Part shown: piece after piece, positions 1-5,956 of the stretch
Layout: every line of letters starts with the position of its first letter
Numbering within the stretch: the stretch's first letter is position 1
Assembly (NCBI GenBank): GCA_034678345.1
Contig: JAXDBZ010000084.1
Coordinates: forward strand, 1 to 9,557
Direction of reading: 5' to 3'
DNA from: JANXPZ01 sp034678345
GTDB lineage: Bacteria > Eisenbacteria > RBG-16-71-46
Length of the DNA stretch: 9,557 nt
Made by a program: the position numbers and the translations under genes
Notes under the pieces: model-generated
Told to the model about the DNA's origin: nothing
Databases searched by the model: none
Seen by the model: the letters and a program-made list of their open reading frames with translations, nothing else

Positions 1-282
1 GACAACTACACCAGCATCCGCCTGGGGCCGTCGCTCGTGGTCAGCCGGGAGATGCCGCTCTCGGGCGGCTCGTCCGTCGTGCCGTACGCGGGCGCCATGT
101 TCTGCTTCAACAACGTGAGCGTGCACGGCGAGAGCGACACCGACTTCTCCCTGCCGCTGCGCGCCGGCGCCGAGCTGCGCGCGATACCCGGCGTGCGCAT
201 CGCGGCCGAGCTGCAGCTGCGCCTCGGCGACGACTTCGACGACGACGTGGCTTTCGCCGCCGGAGTCAACCTGCCCTTCTGA
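1..282 (+). CDS. outer-membrane beta-barrel-like protein, C-terminal fragment (5' end outside window)
   Basis: The reading frame is open from base 1 and gives 93 residues before the TGA at 280-282, so the start lies upstream of the window. The visible part alternates short stretches of polar and hydrophobic/aromatic residues separated by Gly/Asp/Asn turns, for example TSIRLGPSLVVSREM, VVPYAGAMFCFNN and VRIAAELQLRLGDDF. It ends in VAFAAGVNLPF. A final amphipathic strand ending in phenylalanine is the known recognition signal of BAM-inserted outer-membrane proteins, which is the main reason for the call. The specific family and any ligand cannot be told from this fragment. A secreted beta-rich protein without membrane insertion remains possible. 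The gene is followed by a strong hairpin and then by the origin region, so it is probably not co-transcribed with dnaA. Confidence 0.6.
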   Translation, partial: DNYTSIRLGPSLVVSREMPLSGGSSVVPYAGAMFCFNNVSVHGESDTDFSLPLRAGAELRAIPGVRIAAELQLRLGDDFDDDVAFAAGVNLPF

Positions 283-300
283 GCCGCGGCGAGCCGATCT

Positions 301-328
301 GGGCCGGCACCCCGCCGGGTGCCGGCCC
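301..328 (+). terminator. perfect 12-bp GC hairpin after the barrel gene, possible terminator
   Basis: GGGCCGGCACCC (301-312) and GGGTGCCGGCCC (317-328) are exact reverse complements with a CGCC tetraloop. The stem begins 18 bases after the stop codon of the upstream gene. No T-run follows, so it is not a classical intrinsic terminator. It could still halt or protect the 3' end of the upstream transcript and insulate dnaA from read-through. Confidence 0.55.
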
Positions 329-584
329 GCTGCACGGGTGGGCCATTCACTACAACTCTATCTTTTGCAATTGGTTGCGTGAATGAAGGCCGCGCCAAAA
401 TGAGCCTTGTGGCGCCCACCCCACGGTGCTAGCCTGCCGACCCCCGAGCGGGAACCAACCCCGTGGCCGCCCGCCGGAGACTGGCAAATCACGCAAAAAC
501 CCAGAGATGATGCCGGCTTTTCGCCCGCGCGCGCGGCTTGCCCCGGGGTGCTGTTCGGCGTCCCCGGCGGACCGATCGGCCGGT

Positions 585-593
585 TGTGGAAAA
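585..593 (-). promoter_or_regulatory. DnaA box, consensus match (TTTTCCACA)
   Basis: The + strand reads TGTGGAAAA; its complement TTTTCCACA fits the TTWTNCACA consensus at every position. It lies 202 bases before the dnaA start. A weaker same-orientation copy (CCCTCCACA on the minus strand) starts 11 bases further on, at 596-604, about one helical turn away. Confidence 0.65.
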
Positions 594-676
594 GGTGTGG
601 AGGGAAGGAGGCCCCGCTGGTCGCAACCCGTTGCCAAAAGTCGTATTAGCACCACATCCTTCGTTGTTGAGAAGTC

Positions 677-694
677 CTGTCCACACTCTCCACA
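677..694 (+). promoter_or_regulatory. two abutting DnaA-box-like 9-mers
   Basis: CTGTCCACA (677-685) is followed without a gap by CTCTCCACA (686-694). The first differs at one position from TTGTCCACA, the form favoured in some GC-rich bacteria; the second is weaker. The tandem arrangement upstream of dnaA suggests cooperative DnaA binding for origin function or autoregulation of dnaA. Confidence 0.45.
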
Positions 695-754
695 GTTCCC
701 CGCGTCCCGGGGCACAGGGCCGCGCCAGGCCGAGGCCGGCGCACCCCCGTTCCC

Positions 755-763
755 TGTGGACAA
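755..763 (-). promoter_or_regulatory. DnaA box (TTGTCCACA)
   Basis: The + strand reads TGTGGACAA, giving TTGTCCACA on the minus strand. This is one base from the E. coli consensus and identical to the box type known from GC-rich actinobacterial origins. It sits 31 bases before the dnaA ATG and just upstream of its ribosome binding site, so DnaA bound here could also affect dnaA expression. Confidence 0.6.
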
Positions 764-794
764 GTCCCGCGACCTTTCAGCAAGGACCGTTGAA

Positions 795-2189
795 ATGGCC
801 GTCCAGTCGATGCAGTCGGAGGAGACGGGCCAGCTCTGGGCACAGGTCCTCGACTCCGTTCGCGGCAGGATCGGCAGCCCCCAGGCCTTCGACACCTGGT
901 TCAAGCCCATCATCCCCCGCGCCATCAGCGAGCAGCTCGTCGAACTCGAAGTCCCCAACGCCTTCTTCGTGGACTGGATCCACGAGCACCACCTGGCCGC
1001 GCTGCGGCTGAGCCTCGCCGAGGTGTTGAACGCCGAGCCCGAGGTCCGCTTCGCCGCCCTCGAGCCCATCGCGCCGGCACCGGGCGCGCTCGAACCCGCC
1101 GCCGGCCCGGGCGGCCCGCCGGCCGCCGAGCCGGGATCGCGCCCCGCGCGCTCCTGGCTCGACAGCCAGCTGAGCCCGCGGCACACCTTCGAGAGCTTCG
1201 TCGTCGGCAGCAGCAGCCGCTTCACCCACGCCGCCTGCCGGGCCGTCGCGCGCTCCCCGGGCGAGGTCTACAACCCGCTCTTCATCTTCGGCGGCTCGGG
1301 GTTGGGCAAGACCCACCTCCTGCACGCCATCGGCCACGAGGTCCTCTCGGGACGGCCCGCCCTGCGCGTCTACTACGTGTCCGCCGAGCGCTTCACCAAC
1401 GAGATGATCTACGCGATCCAGCACGCCCAGACGCTGGCGTTCCGCAACAAGTACCGGAACGTGGACGTGCTGCTGATCGACGACATCCAGTTCCTGGCGG
1501 GCAAGGAGAGCACGCAGGAGGAGTTCTTCCACACGTTCAACGCGCTCCGCGACGCCCGCAAGCAGATCGTGGTCACCGCCGACAAGCCGCCCAAGGACAT
1601 CCCCAACCTCGAGGCGCGCCTCACTTCGCGCTTCAACCAGGGCCTGGTCACGGACATCAAGCACCCGGACCTCGAGACGCGCATCGCCATCCTGCGCAAC
1701 CGCTGCGAGCACGAGGGTGGCGACGTGCGGCTCTCCGAGGACATCCTGCTGCTCATCGCCGACCGCATCCACACGAACATCCGCGATCTGGAGGGCTGTC
1801 TGGTGCGCCTCATGGCGGTGGCGGCGCTGACCGGGCAGGAGATCACCCTGGAGCTGGCCGAGGAGGTGCTGCAGCACTACGTCAATCCCGAACCCGACCA
1901 GCTCACGCCCGAGCGCATCGTCGCGGTGGTGGCCGAGCACTTCGGGGTCAAGGGCGAGGCCCTGGTGGGCCAGCGGCGCACCCGCGCGGTGGCGCTGCCG
2001 CGGCAGACCGCCATGTACCTGCTGCGGCAGCTCACCGAGTTGTCGCTGGTGGACATCGGCCGGATGTTCGGCGGCCGGGATCACTCCACCGTGATCTACG
2101 CCTGCGACAAGGTGGGCGCCATGCTGGGCACCGATAACGAGTTCGCGGACCGCGTGAACGGACTCATCTCCACGCTGGCGTCCGGATGA
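795..2189 (+). CDS. dnaA: chromosomal replication initiator protein DnaA
   Basis: DnaA is the AAA+ ATPase that binds DnaA boxes at oriC, melts the origin and recruits the helicase. The 464-residue product has a normal length. Domain I (about 1-85) includes FDTWFKPI. A Pro/Ala/Gly-rich linker follows (about 90-125). The AAA+ core starts near HTFESFVVGSSSRF and carries Walker A GGSGLGKT (166-173), Walker B LLIDD (226-230), the sensor-type segment VVTADKPPKDI, the LTSRFNQGL box with the expected arginine, and the sensor-2 motif NIRDLEGCL. Domain IV ends with the DNA-binding signature GGRDHSTV (426-433). I chose the ATG at 795 because AAGGA (782-786) lies 8 bases upstream and the protein then starts at the usual distance from domain I. 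The frame is open further upstream, but that would read through DnaA boxes and add low-complexity residues. An in-frame ATG at 810 lacks a good ribosome binding site. Boxes on both sides of the gene suggest autoregulation. Confidence 0.97.
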   Translation: MAVQSMQSEETGQLWAQVLDSVRGRIGSPQAFDTWFKPIIPRAISEQLVELEVPNAFFVDWIHEHHLAALRLSLAEVLNAEPEVRFAALEPIAPAPGALEPAAGPGGPPAAEPGSRPARSWLDSQLSPRHTFESFVVGSSSRFTHAACRAVARSPGEVYNPLFIFGGSGLGKTHLLHAIGHEVLSGRPALRVYYVSAERFTNEMIYAIQHAQTLAFRNKYRNVDVLLIDDIQFLAGKESTQEEFFHTFNALRDARKQIVVTADKPPKDIPNLEARLTSRFNQGLVTDIKHPDLETRIAILRNRCEHEGGDVRLSEDILLLIADRIHTNIRDLEGCLVRLMAVAALTGQEITLELAEEVLQHYVNPEPDQLTPERIVAVVAEHFGVKGEALVGQRRTRAVALPRQTAMYLLRQLTELSLVDIGRMFGGRDHSTVIYACDKVGAMLGTDNEFADRVNGLISTLASG

Positions 2190-2191
2190 GC

Positions 2192-2200
2192 TGTGGATAA
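2192..2200 (-). promoter_or_regulatory. perfect DnaA box (TTATCCACA)
   Basis: TGTGGATAA on the + strand is the exact complement of the strong consensus TTATCCACA. It starts two bases after the dnaA stop codon. A weaker copy, CCTTCCACA on the minus strand, occupies 2203-2211; the 11-base register puts both on the same face of the helix. Confidence 0.8.
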
Positions 2201-2260
2201 CCTGTGGAAGGCTGGGGAATCCCGGCCGACACTGCTCTTCCGGCCCGAAAGACGTGCAGA

Positions 2261-2288
2261 ACCGGCGGGTTCCTCCACACCCGCCGGT
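2261..2288. repeat. 10-bp perfect inverted repeat in the dnaA-dnaN spacer
   Basis: ACCGGCGGGT (2261-2270) pairs exactly with ACCCGCCGGT (2279-2288) around the 8-base loop TCCTCCAC. It lies 72 bases after the dnaA stop, so it could end the dnaA transcript. There is no T-run after it, and it may instead be a structural element of the origin. The loop together with its 3' neighbour reads TCCTCCACA, a poor DnaA-box match. Confidence 0.5.
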
Positions 2289-2291
2289 CGC

Positions 2292-2325
2292 CGTTTCCGG
2301 GCTTGTGGCGACGGCGTTTCCGGGC
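2292..2325. repeat. pair of 11-bp direct repeats (CGTTTCCGGGC)
   Basis: CGTTTCCGGGC occurs at 2292-2302 and again at 2315-2325, with a start-to-start distance of 23 bases. The segment between them also contains a short inverted match (GTCGCC 2287-2292 with GGCGAC 2307-2312). The repeats do not resemble DnaA boxes. Their place between two DnaA-box sites inside the probable origin makes them candidate binding sites for another origin factor. Chance in GC-rich sequence is not excluded. Confidence 0.4.
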
Positions 2326-2337
2326 CCCCGGAGAGCG

Positions 2338-2346
2338 TCGTCCACA
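2338..2346 (+). promoter_or_regulatory. DnaA-box-like site (TCGTCCACA)
   Basis: TCGTCCACA differs at one position from TTGTCCACA. It is the box closest to the AT-rich segment that begins about 15 bases further on, so it is positioned to guide DnaA onto the unwinding region. Confidence 0.4.
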
Positions 2347-2360
2347 AGCCCAACAGGCCC

Positions 2361-2410
2361 TACGACTACTGGTTCTTTTCTTATTGTCCTCCAATCAGTT
2401 AGAGTCAAAG
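2361..2410. other. AT-rich segment, candidate DNA unwinding element
   Basis: This 50-base stretch is about 60% AT, with pyrimidine-rich runs such as TTCTTTTCTTATTGTCC, whereas the surrounding coding DNA is strongly GC-rich. It lies between the last DnaA-box-like site and the dnaN promoter. I found no clear tandem 13-mers, and no convincing DnaA-trio array. Confidence 0.45.
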
Positions 2411-2428
2411 TCCGGGGCCTGAAATCAC

Positions 2429-2457
2429 TTGCGGAAGGCACCCGTACTGCCTATGAT
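2429..2457 (+). promoter_or_regulatory. sigma70-type promoter candidate for the dnaN-gyrA unit
   Basis: TTGCGG (2429-2434) and TATGAT (2452-2457) are separated by exactly 17 bases; the -10 matches the consensus at five of six positions and the -35 at three. Transcription would begin near 2464 and leave a leader of roughly 90 bases before dnaN. This would let dnaN and the genes behind it be expressed independently of dnaA. Confidence 0.5.
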
Positions 2458-2552
2458 GCCGAGGTTTCAGACGTGAGCCTCCGGTAGCCGGCGTTCCGCC
2501 CGTCGGAACCTGTGGCCGGACTTGGGCTTTCCCCAGTCAGGGAGTGACCTCC

Positions 2553-3704
2553 ATGGAGCTGACCATCCAGCAGGGCGACCTCGCGTTCGCCGTGGCGCGA
2601 GCCCTGGGATCGGTGTCGACGAAGAGCCCCCTTCCGCTGCTCAGCTGCCTTCTGCTCGAGGCCGAGAAGGGCGGACTGCGAGTGACCGGAACCGACCTCG
2701 ACGTGACCACCTCCGTCCGGGTGGCCTGCACCGTCGCGGGGGCCGGGAAGATCGCCGTGGCTGCGCGCCACTTCCACGAGGTCGTGCGCAAGATGCCGAA
2801 GGGCGCGCTGACGCTCGCCGTGCGCGACAACCAGTGCCAGGTGGACTACGGCGACGGCAAGGGCTGGTCGCGCTTCCCGGTGCAGGATCCGGCGGAGTTC
2901 CCTCGCATCCCCGAGCTGAAGGGGGAGAGCCGCGTCACGCTCGAGGGCGGCGCCCTGTCCCGGCTCGCCGCGCGCACGATCTACTCCGCCTCGACCGAGG
3001 AGACCCGGCCGCAGCTGAACGGCGTGCTCGTCGTTAGCGGCGAGAAGAAGCTGACCTTCGTCGCGACCGACGGACACCGCCTGTCGCGCGCCATGCGCGC
3101 GGGGGCCTTCGAGGGTCTCGCCGCGCCGGGCATCATCGTGCCGACCCGGGCGCTCCAGGCGGTCAGCCGCACGGCGGAGGAGGCCACAAGTCCGGTCGAG
3201 ATCGAGATCGCCGCCGGCCGCAACCAGGCCGGCTTCAGCACCCAGGTGGGGGAGTACCGCGTGCAGATCGTCACGCGGCTGCTCGAGGGCGCCTACCCGA
3301 ACTACGAGCAGGTGATCCCGAAGGACAACCCCCGCGCCCTGACGGTGCGGCGCCAGGATCTCATCGAGGCGATCGACATCGTCGCCTCGCACGCCGACAA
3401 CGTCACCAAGCAGGTGCGCTTCTCGCTGCGACCGAAGCAGCTGGGCGTCTCCTCGACCACGCAGGAGCTGGGGGCGGGTGAGCAGACGCTGGCGGCGGAG
3501 TACGACGGCGAGGCGCTCGAGATCGGCTACAACGCCGGCTACCTGCTCGAGATCCTGCGCTGCATCCCCACGGAGCAGGTCGTCTTCCGGCTCAAGACCG
3601 CGCTGTCGGCGGGGGTCATCGAGCCGGTCGGGGCCCTGCCGCAGGGCGACGAGGAGCTGCTCTGCCTGATCATGCCCCTGCGGCTCCCGGACGCGAGCGG
3701 ATAG
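2553..3704 (+). CDS. dnaN: DNA polymerase III sliding clamp (beta subunit)
   Basis: The product forms the ring-shaped dimer that tethers DNA polymerase III to its template and serves as a docking platform for other replication and repair proteins. The 383-residue length fits three repeated clamp domains of about 120-130 residues. Recognisable segments are the N-terminal MELTIQQGDLAFAVARALGSVS, the middle-domain FVATDGHRLSRA, the third-domain start LLEGAYPNYEQVIP, and the C-terminal LIMPLRLP, which contributes to the pocket that binds partner peptides. I place the start at the ATG at 2553 because AGGGAG (2539-2544) lies 8 bases upstream. An in-frame GTG at 2544 would sit inside that ribosome binding site. 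The gene has its own promoter candidate at 2429-2457. The next gene begins 3 bases after the stop, so the two are probably co-transcribed. Confidence 0.97.
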   Translation: MELTIQQGDLAFAVARALGSVSTKSPLPLLSCLLLEAEKGGLRVTGTDLDVTTSVRVACTVAGAGKIAVAARHFHEVVRKMPKGALTLAVRDNQCQVDYGDGKGWSRFPVQDPAEFPRIPELKGESRVTLEGGALSRLAARTIYSASTEETRPQLNGVLVVSGEKKLTFVATDGHRLSRAMRAGAFEGLAAPGIIVPTRALQAVSRTAEEATSPVEIEIAAGRNQAGFSTQVGEYRVQIVTRLLEGAYPNYEQVIPKDNPRALTVRRQDLIEAIDIVASHADNVTKQVRFSLRPKQLGVSSTTQELGAGEQTLAAEYDGEALEIGYNAGYLLEILRCIPTEQVVFRLKTALSAGVIEPVGALPQGDEELLCLIMPLRLPDASG

Positions 3705-3707
3705 CGC

Positions 3708-4007
3708 GTGGAGCCGCTGGCGGGCGTGCTCCCGCGCGTCCTCAAGCAGCTCGGTCTGGAGGAAGGGCTGCTGGGCTGGCGGGCGGTGCACGAGTGGGAG
3801 CAGGTCGTGGGGTCGCGCGTGGCCCGGCACACGCGGGCGGTCGCGTTCCGTGACGGCGTGCTCCAGATCGAGGTCGAGGGCTCGGCCTGGATGCACGAGC
3901 TGGGCTTCCTCAAGACCGACCTGATGCGCAAGGTGAACCGGCACCTCGGCAGCCGCCTGGTGCGGAACATACGCTTCGTCGTGCCCCGGGGAGGGATCCT
4001 CAGGTGA
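3708..4007 (+). CDS. dciA: DciA family (DUF721) helicase-loader protein
   Basis: This 99-residue protein matches the DUF721 domain, now known as DciA, the ancestral partner and loader of the replicative helicase DnaB in bacteria that lack DnaC or DnaI. Conserved-looking features are an N-terminal helix (LPRVLKQLGLEEGLLGW), W30 followed by VVG, H41-T42, a FRDGVLQIEV strand (47-56), W61 with HELGFLK, and the final strand VRNIRFVVP. It starts with GTG 3 bases after the dnaN stop; no strong ribosome binding site is visible, so translation probably depends on coupling to dnaN. Its TGA overlaps the first possible gyrB start (GTGA). In many genomes recF sits between dnaN and this gene; here there is no room for it. 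The family call is strong; the loader role is taken from family knowledge. Confidence 0.85.
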   Translation: MEPLAGVLPRVLKQLGLEEGLLGWRAVHEWEQVVGSRVARHTRAVAFRDGVLQIEVEGSAWMHELGFLKTDLMRKVNRHLGSRLVRNIRFVVPRGGILR

Positions 4008-5956
4008 CCGCAGAGAAGGGAGACATCGCAGTGGCAGAGGGAACGAAGGCCAAGGGCCATCACTACGACGCCACCAGCATCCAGGTCCTCGAGGGCCTGG
4101 AGGCGGTGCGCAAGCGCCCGGCCATGTACATCGGCGACGTGGGCTCGCGCGGGTTGCACCACCTCGTCTACGAGGTGGTGGACAACTCCGTGGACGAGGC
4201 CCTCGGCGGGTTCTGCGACGAGATCGGCGTGACGATCGAGGCCGACGGCAGCATCACCGTCGTGGACAACGGCCGCGGCATCCCGGTGGACCTGCACGCG
4301 ACCACGAAGAAGCCGGCGCTCGAGGTGGTGATGACCACGCTCCACGCCGGCGGCAAGTTCGACAGCGAGAGCTACCGCGTCTCCGGCGGCCTGCACGGCG
4401 TGGGCGTGTCCGTGGTCAACGCCCTGGCCGCGTGGTGCGAGGTCGAGGTGCTCAAGGACGGCACGGTCTACGCCCAGCGCTACGAGCGCGGCAAGCCGAC
4501 CGGGCCGATGACCTCGCAGCCGGCGCCGAAGGGGCGCAAGGGCACCGGCACGATCACGCGCTTCCTGCCCGACGCGCGCATCTTCACCGAGACGATCTAC
4601 CACTACGACACGCTGGCCGGGCGGCTCCGCGAGCTGGCCTTCCTGAACAGCGGGCTGCGCATCCGCCTGACCGACGCGCGCGCCAACAAGAACCACGAGT
4701 TCTACTACAAGGGCGGGATCGTCGAGTTCGTGAAGTACCTGAACCAGAACAAGGAGGTCCTGCACCCGAAGCCGGTGACCTTCGCCCGCGACCGCGACAA
4801 CGTGGCGGTGGAGGTCTCGCTCCAGTACAACGACAGCTACGCCGAGTCGGTGCACTCCTTCGTCAACAACATCAACACCATCGAGGGCGGCACCCACCTG
4901 ATCGGCTTCCGCTCGGCGCTCACGCGCACGCTGGTGAACTACTCCGAGCGCGAGGGCATGGCCAAGAACAACAAGGCCAGCGTCAGCGGGGAGGACGTGC
5001 GCGAGGGCCTCACCGCGGTCGTCTCGGTGCGCATGCAGAACCCGCAGTTCGAGGGGCAGACGAAGACCAAGCTCGGCAACAGCGAGGTCAAGGGCATCGT
5101 CGAGAGCATCGTCGGCGAGGGGCTGCGCGAGTACTTCGAGGAGAACCCCTCCGTGGCGCGGCGCATCGTCGAGAAGATGCTGGCGGCGTCACGGGCGCGG
5201 GAAGCGGCGCGGAAGGCGCGCGAGCTGGCGCGGCGCAAGACCATCCTCGACGGCGGCGCGCTCCCGGGCAAGCTGGCGGACTGCTCGCTCGACGACCCCG
5301 CCACCTGCGAGATCTTCATCGTCGAGGGGGACTCGGCCGGCGGCACGGCCAAGCAGGGCCGCGACCGGCGCTTCCAGGCGATCCTGCCCATCCGCGGCAA
5401 GATCCTGAACGTCGAGAAGGCCCGCATCGACAAGGTGCTCGCCAACGAGGAGATCCGCAGCATCATCACGGCGATGGGCGCGGGGGTGAAGGAGGAGTTC
5501 GACCCCGCGAAGCTGCGCTACCACAAGATCATCCTCATGACCGACGCCGACGTGGACGGCGCGCACATCCGCACGCTGCTCCTGACCTTCCTCTACCGCG
5601 AGTTCAAGGACCTGGTGGACGGCGGGCACGTCTACATCGCCCAGCCGCCCCTGTTCCTGGTGAAGAGCGGCAAGGAGGAGATCTACTGCTACGACGAGAA
5701 GGAGCGGGACGCGGCGCTGGCGCGTCTCGGCCGGCGCAACGTGCAGGTCCAGCGCTACAAGGGCCTGGGCGAGATGAATCCGATCCAGTTGTGGCGGACG
5801 ACGATGAACCCGGAGACGCGCACGCTGCTGCGCGTCACGAGCGACGACGCGGTCGAGGCCGACCGCGTCTTCACCATCCTGATGGGGGAGCAGGTCGAAC
5901 CGCGCCGTCAGTTCATCGAGGAGAACGCGCTGGCGGTGCGGAACCTGGACGTATGA
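4004..5956 (+). CDS. gyrB: DNA gyrase subunit B
   Basis: GyrB is the ATPase and TOPRIM subunit of gyrase, which introduces negative supercoils ahead of replication forks. With this start it has 650 residues, the short form without the extra insert of the E. coli protein. The GHKL ATPase shows YEVVDNSVDEAL with the catalytic Glu57 and Mg-binding Asn61, VVDNGRGIP with Asp88, and the ATP lid SGGLHGVGVSVVNAL. The transducer has QTKTKLGN. The TOPRIM domain has EGDSAGG (441-447), PIRGKILNVEKAR and DADVDG (514-519). The tail has QRYKGLGEMNP. Two starts are plausible: GTG at 4004, overlapping the dciA stop and preceded by GGAGG (3990-3994), or GTG at 4031, preceded by AAGGGAG (4016-4022) 8 bases away. 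The second would shorten the protein by 9 residues. The stop overlaps the next gene by 4 bases. Confidence 0.96.
   Translation: MTAEKGDIAVAEGTKAKGHHYDATSIQVLEGLEAVRKRPAMYIGDVGSRGLHHLVYEVVDNSVDEALGGFCDEIGVTIEADGSITVVDNGRGIPVDLHATTKKPALEVVMTTLHAGGKFDSESYRVSGGLHGVGVSVVNALAAWCEVEVLKDGTVYAQRYERGKPTGPMTSQPAPKGRKGTGTITRFLPDARIFTETIYHYDTLAGRLRELAFLNSGLRIRLTDARANKNHEFYYKGGIVEFVKYLNQNKEVLHPKPVTFARDRDNVAVEVSLQYNDSYAESVHSFVNNINTIEGGTHLIGFRSALTRTLVNYSEREGMAKNNKASVSGEDVREGLTAVVSVRMQNPQFEGQTKTKLGNSEVKGIVESIVGEGLREYFEENPSVARRIVEKMLAASRAREAARKARELARRKTILDGGALPGKLADCSLDDPATCEIFIVEGDSAGGTAKQGRDRRFQAILPIRGKILNVEKARIDKVLANEEIRSIITAMGAGVKEEFDPAKLRYHKIILMTDADVDGAHIRTLLLTFLYREFKDLVDGGHVYIAQPPLFLVKSGKEEIYCYDEKERDAALARLGRRNVQVQRYKGLGEMNPIQLWRTTMNPETRTLLRVTSDDAVEADRVFTILMGEQVEPRRQFIEENALAVRNLDV

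Larger units (their letters stand above)
283..794. other. non-coding spacer upstream of dnaA; probable left part of oriC and dnaA promoter region
   Basis: No credible gene is present: open frames here are GC-driven and lack family features. The stretch holds the 301-328 hairpin, an AT-rich island around 343-390, and DnaA-box-like 9-mers at 585-593, 677-685, 686-694 and 755-763. Bases 393-580 show nothing I can name beyond GC-rich sequence with short palindromes. Promoter candidates for dnaA are weak: TCGCAA at 621-626 with TATTAG at 644-649 (17-base spacer), or TTGAGA at 667-672 with CACAGT at 691-696 (18-base spacer). The second would be overlapped by two DnaA boxes, which would fit the autorepression by DnaA known in other bacteria. 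rpmH and rnpA, often divergent from dnaA, are not found here. Confidence 0.6.
2190..2552. other. dnaA-dnaN intergenic region, probable right part of oriC
   Basis: This 363-base gap has no credible gene. In order it holds a perfect DnaA box and a weaker copy (2192-2211), a 10-bp hairpin (2261-2288), an 11-bp direct repeat (2292-2325), another DnaA-box-like site (2338-2346), an AT-rich stretch (about 2361-2410, roughly 60% AT in an otherwise very GC-rich window), a promoter-like pair (2429-2457) and a leader with a small hairpin (GTTCCG 2493-2498 with CGGAAC 2504-2509). DnaA boxes next to an AT-rich segment between dnaA and dnaN is the standard layout of many bacterial origins. Assignment as oriC is an inference from motifs and gene context. 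Confidence 0.75.

Noticed and set aside
407..649. Small + strand open frame in the left spacer
   Set aside because: No ribosome binding site, no recognisable product, and it overlaps a consensus DnaA box.
426..794. Extended N-terminus of dnaA
   Set aside because: It would add over 120 low-complexity residues, read through DnaA boxes, and ignore the good ribosome binding site before ATG 795.
2358..2372. DnaA-trio-like TAG-TCG-TAG on the minus strand next to the AT-rich segment
   Set aside because: Only three units, the middle one without the conserved central A, and I could not confirm that the orientation relative to the nearest box is right.
777..3944. Long minus-strand open frames opposite dnaA and dnaN
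   Set aside because: They mirror conserved + strand genes, cross the probable origin spacers and show no recognisable motif.
4432..5952. Upstream extension of the small barrel gene's frame through gyrB
   Set aside because: The frame is open only because of base composition; the extension is Arg/Gly/Ala-rich and overlaps conserved GyrB. The ATG at 5953 with a signal peptide is the sensible start.
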